Assembly: GCA_033557835.1 (NCBI GenBank)
Contig: JAWQRO010000317.1
Span: forward strand, 1-43,237
From: Helochares maculicollis
Lineage: Eukaryota; Arthropoda; Insecta; Coleoptera; Hydrophilidae
Direction of reading: 5' to 3'
Length of the DNA stretch: 43,237 bases
The notes beneath the pieces were generated by a model, which worked only from the letters and a program-made list of their open reading frames with translations, was not told the DNA's origin and searched no databases. Position numbers and translations under genes: made by a program. Shown in pieces: positions 34,581 through 43,237 of this stretch; positions within the stretch are counted from its first letter, which is position 1, and every line of letters starts with the position of its first letter.

Positions 34581-36770
34581 TTATGTCTGTGTCAATACGA
34601 GAAAGCTCCCTCCTCTGTCCCTGCAGCTCCCTCGCCTACCTGGCATTCAGTAAAACTGCTTGTTTTCGTCCCACGTCTTAAAGATTTCTACAGAAACTGC
34701 CAACCGGTTCCAAGAAAATGTGTCACATTTCCTAGTGCGGGTAACTTATGGTCCGGGGGTTCGTACGAGGCTGGCCAGGGGGCTCCGAGGCGGCAGGAGT
34801 CCCAAAACTATATTTTATACGGGCTTATCTCGTCGGGGAGAAAATAGGATAATAAATTTTGATTATTTTCTAAACTTAATAGATCTACAAAGCGCCTTTT
34901 TTCCCCAAACGAACTAAACCGAAACCAGTCGTCGGGTCCCGTTTTAATTTTGCATATAGATCATCCCTCTGAGGAGTCCCTCGAGTTTGGAACCACTGGC
35001 CTTTAACGATAATGCATATGTGCGGCCAGAGGATGGTATTCACAAGGGGGCGCGGAGGAGAAATTCCCAACCCCGAACAAAGCTAGATTGTTATGTAAAA
35101 CGAAGTGGTCTTGGGATAACCTGTCTTTTGGAGATAAGAAAGAGGCTGTCTTGCTTCACCCCTGTCGTTGTGACAGGTTGATACTTGCTCCAGCTGAGAG
35201 CGATGTGTTTTTAGGGGTGCACAAATAGTTGAACTCGTGAGTTTGAGCGTTCCGTGCGTAGATTGCAACACTTGCTTGGGCTTGTTTCGCTGGGTCGCTT
35301 GCTGCAGAGAGATGGCTATTGTTGTGTAAATACACAACCTTTATGTGTCAACCATTTTTACAAACAAATTAAAATAAGTTGTTTATTAACCTTTCTCGCG
35401 CTACGCCACTCCACTCCACGCAGCACAGGTCGGACTTTATGATTAATAATGGCAGATAAAAGACTCTCATATTAATTAGACAAGTCTTGTTTACTATTGT
35501 TTATTGCTGGTGTTGCATAAATGTAAATGCCACGAGTTGAGCGTAGGAAGGGCCGCGACCGGCCACAAGGCGCTAACTACGTTTCAAAATTGAATAAATC
35601 TTATCTTGAACTTAATCTGAATGAGCTGGGGTTTGGACGGGCGAAATCAAATCGCTTCTTTCAAACAATATCATTTAGAGGTGGATCCTTGTATGACCTG
35701 AGAGGCGCTGAGGATTTAGTGTAAAATTGTTTTATTTAAATTGCAAAACAGGAAATGCGTTTCGCTAGTATGGAAATTGCAAATATAAAGCAACACTGTA
35801 CACATGTATAAAGTACAGGTTTCATTGTTTTGCAAAATCATAAAGACTATTTAAATGTTACAACGTTCAGTACCCCTCGCGACCTTCGTTGTAAAATGTT
35901 TTCAGCAGGTAACGGCCGTGTTTATAACAAATGTGCTACTTCAATACTTAATTTTAACATTAAAAGTATGTTGTTTTCGTATCTTACACCTCAAGTTATT
36001 ACTTTGTTTCCAATAGGCAATCCTTGACTTATTATTTCAATTTTTACAAAGAATATATTAGTTTTACTAATTTACTTGTTATCTTGCACGTGGAAGTTTG
36101 TATAGAAGATACGAGATTTTTTTTAGTTGATTTTTTGTTATTTTTAAGGCTTGAGGCTATCGTGTTGCTCGTCTTCTAAAAATTTAATCAACAATGGGGT
36201 AAATGAATGGTAAATAGTTTGTTTCTGATAAAAAAATCTATCTTAAATAAAAGTTAATGGGGATAATTGGTTATCACTGAGAAAATTGATATTTAGATTT
36301 CAGAATTACACTTTTTAAATTTTCGACTTCCCGACACAGTTGATACACATACAAGCAGTTGCCTGTTTTCGAGTTACATTTTTAAAACTTTTTGGCAATT
36401 CTAGCATCAATTCCAATGATGTGATGAACACAGTTCGAGATGTTATCCTATATTGGACAACAATAGTAATAATAATGTAAATAAAATACAATCCTCTTAA
36501 ATTCACACGCACGAGGTCGACATAACAACTGCAGGATGAAAGAGTGCTTTTGTAGAAAATTATTGTACTAAAAGCCCTTGATTCTGTTATGTGTCCTTAA
36601 TAGATGGAAGTTGGTATCTTTGATTCAAATATTGTAGTTACTAATTCTGCTTGCTATATTTCTAATTAAAGGCCCCTTGAAAAGGATTTTTAACTACTGG
36701 ATGCCGAACAGAATTGTTCTTATTTTGATTTGTAGAAAGTTTTTACATTCCAAATGTTTGTTGGTCAACA
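34581..36770. other. No gene recognised; GC-rich patch then AT-rich DNA
   Basis: From about 34600 to 35080 the sequence is richer in GC, with a gtccgggggttcg and ctccgaggcggcagg region near 34750-34800. Frames there overlap one another and match nothing I recognise. From 35.7 kb the DNA is AT-rich again. The GC-rich part could be host regulatory or transcribed sequence, but no splice or coding logic is convincing. Confidence 0.35.
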
Positions 36771-36779
36771 CCCCAACTA

Positions 36780-38620
36780 TACAACGTCTCCTCTACTGAT
36801 TTTGAATTTTCCTTTAATTCTTTATTTTTTCGAAGCTTGACTGCTTTTGTTAGAATCTCCGTTTAAAATGTTGAGATTATGCCTCTTAATTGAAGGCAGT
36901 TAGCGCATGACGCGAAGAAAATAGATAAGTTAGTACTTCTAGTATTTCTAGAAACTCAGGTTGGAAACACATGACTTAAAATAAGGAACAGGAAAAATTT
37001 GCCTCACAAATCTCTTCCATGGTTTTGAATTTTTCCATAACTATTTTCATCTTCGGAACTTAAATCTAATTGTTAGAACCTATATTTAAATCGTTAAGAT
37101 TTTCGCTCTAAATTCAGGACGATTTTTCCTGTTTTCTGTATATAACTAGAATAAACTAAATAAGTTAGTACCGAAGATAGAAATTCAGTAATACATGAAA
37201 TAAGAAAACAACTGAAAATATTTACTTCACTAATCTCTTATTTGGCTTTGAATTTTCCTATACATATTTATTTTTTAGGAGCTTAAATGTAATTGTTAGA
37301 ATAAATACTTAAAATGTTAAAGTTGTTGCGTTTAACTCAAGGCAATTTAGCTTGTTACATCGTATAATGAAAATAAACTAGATGAAATAATAGATGCGAT
37401 CGAAACGCAGGTTTGAAATACATAAAATTAGAAAAGAATGGGAAATATTTATCTTAAAAAGTCTCTTTCACTGATTTTGAATTTTCCCATATCTATTTAT
37501 TTCTTCGGAGCTTGAATACTTTTGTTAGAATCTATGTATAAAATGTTAAGATTGTGGCTGTTAATTCAGGGGAATGTTGCCAGTTTTTAATGTATAGCCA
37601 GAATAAGCTTGATAAGCTTTATAAAAATGATAGAAAGTCAGGTTAAAGACACATGAATTGAGAAAGGCACAGAAAAAGTTTACCTCACAAATCTCTTCTC
37701 TGATTTTGAATTTTTTCATAACTATGTCTTTCTTCGGAGCTTGAATACTTTTGTTAGAATCTACGTATAAAATGTTAAGGTTGTCGCTCTTAATTCAGGG
37801 GAATGTTGCCAGGTATTAAGGTATAATGAGAATAAATTTGATAAATTTGAAAAAATGATAGAAAGTGAGATGAAAGACACATGAATTAAGAAAGGAACAA
37901 GAAAAAGTTACCTCATAAATCTCTTCTCTGATTTTGAATGTTCTCATAACTATTTATTTCTTCGGAGCTTGAATAATTTTGTTAGATTCTATGCATAAAA
38001 TGTTAAGATTGTCGCTCTTAATTCAGGGAAATGTTGCCAGGTTTTAAGGTATAACGGGAATAAACCTCACAAATCTCTTCTTCTGGCTTTAAATTTTCCC
38101 AAAACTATTTATGTCCTCGGAGCTTGAATACTGTTGTTAGAATCTGTATGTTAAGGTTAACGATTTTTCCTATTTTTAGCATATAACAAGAATAAACTAG
38201 ATGTTAGTAGAGAAGGCTACAACTACATGAGATAAAAAAGGAATAGGAAAATAGTATCTCATAAATATCTTCCACTGGATTTAACATTTTTCATAACTAT
38301 TTATTTTTCTTAGAAACTTAAATACTTTTGCTAGAATTTATACACAAAATGTAAGGATTATTGTTCTTAGTTTAAACAATGTTGCTAGTTTTTAAGGTAT
38401 AACGTGAATAAACGTGATAAGCTAGTAGAAATGAAAGTCAGGTTAGAAAGAAACACATGAAATAAGAAAGGCACAGGAAACACTTATCTCACATCTCTTC
38501 TCTGGCTTTGAATTTTCTTAGAACAATTTATTTCTTCCAGGTTTGAATACATTTGTTAAAATCTATATGTAAAATATTTCTTTTAATCCAAGGCAATTTT
38601 TAGTGCTTTTAGATAGTAGC
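36780..38620 (+). repeat. Tandem array, nine units of about 225 bp
   Basis: The anchor tttgaatttt or a variant occurs at 36801, 37024, 37247, 37476, 37705, 37933, 38088, 38280 and 38507. Spacings are therefore 223, 223, 229, 229, 228, 155, 192 and 227. Each unit carries a block like ttcggagcttgaatactttt, then ttgttagaatct and a aaaatgttaagatt-like word. Units 4 to 6 are most alike and the outer ones are more diverged. The two short spacings are internal deletions. The unit has no coding potential. Confidence 0.93.
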
Positions 38621-39600
38621 ACAGAGTAGAAATGAAATAAGAACGAGGAGCCCAGAAACGTAAATTAAAAGAACAGAAAACAATGCAGGAAAAGAACAAG
38701 GATGGAAATTATATAAATCCAACCAAACAGAATAGAAAGAGAGAAACAGTAAAAATATCATCTTAGTCCAAAAGTCTTACAACAAGCTTTTGTAATTTAC
38801 TCTGAAATACTTGAGACCCCAAGAAGAAGAAGTTGTAAGAAAGGGTATGCTTGATACAACCAAAAAAGGCAGAAGATGGACCGACATCTGTTTCATGAAA
38901 ATAAAGAGTAAAAGAAGATAAGAGGAGCCATTCGGAACAGAAAACGTTTGAAGATTTGTCGAGTGAACAAACGAAAGCTACAAAAAAAATCCCATGAAAT
39001 ATAAATGAACTACAAAAGAAAAAATAGCAGGAACTTCAACAAAGAAATGAAGAAATGTATTAACCGAAGCGAATATTTATCAAAGCCAAAGGAGCAACAT
39101 AATCAGCAGCAATGAAGAAATGTGATAGATGGAAGCATTATTTTTGAATATTTTCTGACCGCTGAGACAATAGAGAAAAAAGAACCCACAAAAATAACAA
39201 GATAGATGAAGCCCTAACTCAAAAGAAGAAATTATACCAAGAAAAATGGAAATAAGCGGATTCGAAATCAAAGATGGGTTCAAACGAAGAGACATTGCCC
39301 ACATTTAACTTGGTATTAGAGGCAGCAATAAGAAATTCTAAAATCAACAGGCAAGTCATAGTACAAAGAGATATTAATGACTTACAAACGCAGACGAGAC
39401 CATCAGGACTAGATAGCTATGACGGCACATAGCTCATCGAGAGAGCAACAGAGAATGACCAAATATAAACAGGAGCAAGCAATTACGAAAGGAATCAGAG
39501 AACAGAAAATAGTAAGCTTTGAATAGAAAATGAAGAATCAGTAGATGTGGAAAGAAGAACTAAAACGACATGCCTGAATATGAGAGTTTTATCAAAACAC
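38621..39600 (+). other. Strongly purine-rich tract next to the array
   Basis: The plus strand is dominated by A and G for nearly 1 kb, with words such as aaagagagaaacag and gaagaagaagttg and very few pyrimidine runs. There is no periodic repeat and no long plus-strand frame. A 74-codon minus-strand frame at 39080-39304 is hydrophobic only because of the composition. It might be a degraded coding region of a retroelement rich in Lys and Glu codons, but no motif supports that. Confidence 0.6.
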
Positions 39601-40324
39601 GTCATACAAGCAATTCAATTGATACTGCCAATTAACTCATAAAATAAATTGAATTATTTTATAGTTGTCATACCCGTCTTATCATGGAACGCCCCAAGAG
39701 TGAAATGAAGCAAACATTTTATTAAAGCAATAATCTGAAGCCTAATTACCACACCTCCGCTAAGCAACAACAATCCAAATTTGTCAAGTTGATGGTGAGA
39801 GAGGGGATTGGTCGATTTGGTTCTAACACCGTAATCGATAGATAGCATGACTTCACACGGATTACTATCAAAGGCTTAGGGTATCCTTTAATTATAAAGT
39901 CTAAAGGGTAGATAACGAAGTGCAGAGAGTATTAACGTTTAAAGCACGTTATACAATCGCAATTGAATTAGCTAGATTGCACAAACGTTACCCTGGTACA
40001 CAGTGGAACGTCGTTATACCGGGAATTTTAATTATAAACTGAGAATATTTAATGAATGACTGCAGGCTCTTGAATTAAATGCTTTAATATAACATTTCGA
40101 CTGTACAATTAGGTACATTTAACAGGGTAGGCAATATCGCCGCCTTAAGAGACTTATCCTGTTACTTTCATTTGCAAATTTCTAGCTTATTTTGTTATGC
40201 TATTGACTGAATGACTGAATGATTCAGTTTTTAAGACCATTTCTGGGCTTATAGTGTATTCTATTTAAAATCCAAACTAGGTGCTATAAACGAACATATT
40301 TTATGCAAATATTGAACCTCTCGT
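39601..40324. other. No gene recognised
   Basis: AT-rich spacer without transposon similarity. A tgactgaatgactgaatga run occurs near 40205-40223. Confidence 0.4.
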
Positions 40325-40342
40325 TTTTGGACGACTCTTCTC

Positions 40343-40580
40343 CTAATCTTCATCTAGAGTAATGCATTTGTTGTCACGCTTCTCTAACATTTCGACACCA
40401 GTTCGATAGCGTAAAGCTTCGAGGTCTTCAAAATAGGCGTTTGTTTCCATCTTGACTTCTTCACTTGAGTAAAATCTTTTTCCAACGAGCCACTTGAGCC
40501 TAGTAAAGAGGAAATAGTCGCTAGGGGTCAAATCTGGCGAATACGGTGAGTGGGGAACTAGTTCATGCTTAGCTGACTGT
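40343..40580 (-). pseudogene. Mariner transposase C-terminal fragment
   Basis: On the minus strand the sequence reads SPYSPDLTPSDYFLFTRLKW, around the third catalytic Asp. It continues VGKRFYSSEEV, ETNAYFEDLE and MLEKRDNKCITLDED, the usual mariner C-terminus, with a stop at 40343-40345. The N-terminal two thirds are missing. Upstream similarity stops near 40580, well before the deleted mariner at 40647. Its C-terminal signature differs from that of the neighbouring mauritiana-type element, so it is a separate insertion. Confidence 0.82.
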
Positions 40581-40646
40581 TAATAACGAAACGAGTCTTG
40601 TCGATAAGTGCACAGCTAACGCTCTTAAAATAGGAATGTTTTACTA

Positions 40647-41312
40647 TTAGGTGTTGGAATTAATTCGTAGCGTTTTTTTATTAAAAAATAACGATTTATT
40701 TGAAATAAAAATAAAAAAATTACAATATTGAAAATATTGCCCATCGCTTGCCACTACTTTTTCCCATTTTTCAGGTAACTGTCGAATACCCCATCGAAAA
40801 AACTCTTTGTCCTTGGAGGCAATCCATGAATCGATCCAATTTTGGCAATCCTCATAAGATGTTAATTTTTTCCCTGATAAACCATGAGCCGTTGATCGAA
40901 ACAGGTGGTAATCCGTAGAGGCAATATCTGGAGAATACGGCGGGTAGGTTAAGACTTCCCGTTTTAATGATTCCAGGTATGTTTTCACTGGTTTCGCCAC
41001 GTAAGGTCGAACATTGTCGTGCAGTAAAGTAACTTTATCGTGTCTTTTGCCCCATTCTGGCCGTTTTTCATTCAATGCACGACTCAAATGCATCAATTGT
41101 AACCAGTAGCGATCCCCACTGATGGTTTTATTGGGTTTTAACAATTCATAATAAACCACACCTTGTTGATCCCACCAAATACAAAGGAAGAGCTTAGATC
41201 CATGAATATTGCGTTTTGCCATTGATGATGATGGTTGTCCGGGCTTAACCCATGATCTTTTGCGTTTCGGATTGTCGTAATATATCCATTTTTCATTCAT
41301 TAATTCCAACAC
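40647..41312 (-). CDS. Truncated mariner transposase catalytic domain, open frame
   Basis: A 221-codon uninterrupted frame spans the element from terminal repeat to terminal repeat, opening at GTG in the 5' repeat; the first ATG is four codons on, at 41300. It reads NEKWIYYDNPKRKRSW, CIWWDQQGVVYYELLKP, LLHDNVRPY (second catalytic Asp, residue 99), YSPDIASTDYHLF (third Asp, residue 134), QLPEKWEKVVASDGQYF and a lysine- and asparagine-rich tail. The third site follows the second by 35 residues, as in DD34D enzymes. The first Asp, normally in the DEKW motif, is replaced by Asn at the deletion junction. DNA-binding domains are missing. It cannot catalyse transposition, although the frame itself is undamaged. 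Expression is not shown. Confidence 0.85.
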   Translation of the reverse strand: MLELMNEKWIYYDNPKRKRSWVKPGQPSSSMAKRNIHGSKLFLCIWWDQQGVVYYELLKPNKTISGDRYWLQLMHLSRALNEKRPEWGKRHDKVTLLHDNVRPYVAKPVKTYLESLKREVLTYPPYSPDIASTDYHLFRSTAHGLSGKKLTSYEDCQNWIDSWIASKDKEFFRWGIRQLPEKWEKVVASDGQYFQYCNFFIFISNKSLFFNKKTLRINSNT

Positions 41313-41316
41313 CTAA
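40647..41316 (-). mobile_element. Internally deleted mariner with perfect terminal repeats
   Basis: The element is exactly 670 bp between TA dinucleotides (40645-40646 and 41317-41318). Eighteen bases at each end are perfectly inverted, ttaggtgttggaattaat at 40647-40664 and its complement at 41299-41316. The 5' half of a normal mariner, with the leader, helix-turn-helix region and first catalytic Asp, is absent. The terminal repeat is joined directly to the catalytic domain. Such short derivatives can be moved by a full-length relative's enzyme. The perfect ends suggest it is younger than most copies here. Confidence 0.93.
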
Positions 41317-41318
41317 TA

Positions 41319-41385
41319 TAACTGAATTGGAAAACCGTTGGAGAAAATGTATTGAAGTTATGGGAGAATATACTGAAGACTGAAA
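41319..41385 (+). pseudogene. Mariner C-terminal scrap, plus strand
   Basis: Directly beside the TA of the deleted mariner, one plus-strand frame reads TELENRWRKCIEVMGEYTED then TGA. This matches the last 20 residues of mariner transposases (usually an RWxKCI segment, then a G-D/E-Y motif). No clear continuation exists on the far side at 40580-40645, so the rest is lost or too diverged. Confidence 0.65.
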
Positions 41386-42740
41386 GTATTTTTTTTAGTT
41401 TTGTCCTTTTTTTATCCACACTCCATGAATTTTGCAACTAATCTAGTGTGTATCAAAGATTTAGCCATAGTCTGTAATTGATACTTATTTCTAGACTAAC
41501 TAATGCTAGATCAATATTTTCAGAGTTTATCACTGAAGAAGATGGGGCCCTATTCCGCGAATTGAAGCCAATTTCAGCAGTAAGCGTTCTTCTTTCTGGC
41601 GCAAAGGAACCACAATGAAGGGAGGCGTCAACGCTAACGAAAAAGTATTGTTCTTATAAAAATGTATTGTTTTTACAAAAATGTAGTTTTTTTATGAAAA
41701 CGTTGGCAATAAAAATATCTATGATAACACGCAGTGTTTAAATGCATCTCCTATCGTTCAATTCTTTCCCAAAGCTGTGTCCTAGTGCCTACTTTACGGC
41801 TTGCCGTGACTCGTACGAAGGCTTTGTACCCAGCCAAGACTTTTGATCATACGTACAGTATGCTTTGAAACCAAACTACTAAACGCAGAGTCTGTGTCAT
41901 GACTGAGAAATGACTGAGTGTTGCCTTAGTTCGCTACTGATACGAATAGTTATAAATAATTTCTGCTAATGTGCTGGTATCTAGTTGTTGGTTTCGTAAC
42001 GCATTCCTTTTTGACCGTTTTGGGTACAAGTATCTGCTCATTATATTTGTGTGCGCACTTATCAAACTGACTAAGAGAGGGCGCTGCACACTAAATGTTT
42101 CGCACAACTTGCAAGGATAGAAAGTATACCTTGATCGCGAAGTCCTCAAGTCGGACGACGCCCCAAAGGCAGTCGTGACAGCCAGTAGCAGCGGCTGCCA
42201 CACACCCCCACCCCCACCCACACCATCGAGAACGAGCTGTCCGAGTACTCTCAAATAAGGTACAAGTCCCACAACTTGTGGAGTGAGAGAATGGTAGTAG
42301 ACAAGATTTGTTATCTGATTATACATACTAACTAAAGATATTTGATGATTGAAGAGTCTCTTCTCTCTCTCTATAACGTCTCAGGATCATATTCCTCTAT
42401 ATGTAGGATCATATTTGTAGAAGTGATCTAATAATGTACCCCCTTCCCCCGGTATTATGCTTTGCATTCTTGTAGTATACCGTGGCTAGATTCTTACCCC
42501 CGGCGCGTCGTTCGACTTAGCTCAGAGTGATTTTTTATTTACTATAGAGTAAATACATCTCCAGTGTCAAGTATACACTTCTTACTGGTAAATTAATATT
42601 TTGTGTTGTTCTTTGTTTGACGTCATCTGTCCATTTCTTTGGTTTGATGAATTTGGTTTAAAAGGTTCCTCCCTGACTGTCACGCGTTAAATTGACGCGT
42701 GCTATGGCTCAGGGCCGATATAAAGGTTTTCTATGAACTT
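41386..42740. other. No gene recognised; contains a C-rich run
   Basis: AT-rich DNA with a short polypyrimidine run of cccca type at 42200-42225 and a ctctctctct run near 42360-42375. Overlapping short frames near 41934-42326 reflect these runs. No transposon similarity until the maT-like relic begins. Confidence 0.4.
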
Positions 42741-42744
42741 CCCA

Positions 42745-43237
42745 TTTCCTTCATCATCGTGTGTATTGGTGTGGGGTATTTTGGTGAGTGTGGAAGTGAT
42801 GGCTCAAATTCTCGGATAAACGTTCGGTCAAGTAAACCCTATCATTTTGAGAGTTTACAAATTGCTCAATTGGGAAATGTTTCTCGTCAGAAAACACGAT
42901 GTTCGGAAATTGACCGAAATTGATCGGCCAAGCAAAGCAAGTCCTTCGCTCTATCAAGTCTAACTTGTTGCTGCTTTGGTGTAAGATCATGCACCTTTTG
43001 GAACTTGTAAAGCTTGACCTTGAGCTTATTTTTCAATATGCGTCGGATGCTGCGATTGGATATTTTCAGTTCTTTAGCTATTTCATTGGCAATTCGTCGT
43101 GGATTTCGCTCAAGTCGCTTCTTTACTTTTTGAACCATCTCAGATGACCTTGCAGTTTTTTGATGACCACCTCCATGACATTTTGCGATGCTATTAGTAT
43201 TATTATAATGAGCTATGGTGCGTTAAACAAATATTTT
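42745..43237 (-). pseudogene. maT/Tc3-like transposase relic, cut by the window edge
   Basis: On the minus strand the frame at 42887-43138, with its upstream part to about 43190, reads KCHGGGHQKTARSSEMVQKV, then RNPRRIANEIAKELKISNRS and HDLTPKQQQVRLDRAKDLL. These are the helix-turn-helix part of a transposase family common in arthropods and often labelled Tc3 or maT-like. A frameshift at about 42920-42960 leads to another frame with FPNIVFSDEKHFPIEQFVNS, carrying the first catalytic Asp (SDE). Similarity ends abruptly near 42755, so the second and third catalytic sites are missing. The N-terminal end continues beyond the window. Confidence 0.85.

Noticed and set aside
36780..38620. CRISPR-like array
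   Set aside because: The repeated units are about 225 bp and similar along their whole length, without short identical repeats and unique spacers, and the setting is eukaryotic.
41934..42326. 130-codon minus-strand frame with a glycine run
   Set aside because: The glycines come from the C-rich run at 42200-42225; no family resemblance or gene context.
42887..43147. Plus-strand 75-codon frame over the maT-like relic
   Set aside because: It is the antisense shadow of the transposase on the minus strand, which shows clear family motifs.

Overview
The window looks like non-coding, intergenic or intronic DNA from an arthropod, most likely an insect. The DNA is AT-rich with short GC-rich patches. 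Almost every stretch of recognisable protein similarity is a decayed transposon: several mariner lineages, a rosa-type DD41D element, a maT/Tc3-like element and a BEL/Pao retrotransposon. Such a mixture is typical of insect genomes, but species or order cannot be fixed from the sequence. No convincing intact host gene, tRNA, rRNA or CRISPR array was found.

Layout. A (GA)n microsatellite opens the window. A full-length but dead Mos1-like mariner (2007-3262) follows, with a second mariner scrap at about 3618-3770. From 3.8 to 8.1 kb little is recognisable. A full-length rosa-type element on the minus strand (8117-9316) comes next, then a BEL/Pao integrase relic with a polypurine tract and LTR start (about 11.7-13.4 kb). 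After a unique region with GC-rich patches there is a mariner relic (15.95-16.48 kb) and two copies of one further mariner family in the same orientation (17149-17520 and 17759-18942). A broken coiled-coil coding segment, possibly from a host gene, lies at 19766-20720.

The second half holds a 23-bp tandem repeat (22698-22858) and a mariner (24077-26441, minus) interrupted by another mariner (24581-25800, plus). Two diverged copies of one roughly 800-bp dispersed repeat lie at 26444-27260 and 28725-29530. A 27-bp tandem repeat sits at 29966-30046. A long quiet region leads to an array of nine copies of a unit of about 225 bp (36780-38620) and a purine-rich tract. A cluster of mariner pieces (40325-41385) includes an internally deleted element with perfect terminal repeats. 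A maT-like relic runs off the right edge.

The features do not work together as a pathway. The window is a record of successive insertions. The items most worth checking are the internally deleted mariner whose reading frame runs from one terminal repeat to the other, the nested mariner pair, the 225-bp array and the coiled-coil segment. I did not find a convincing new biological system. All assignments rest on reading motifs by eye.
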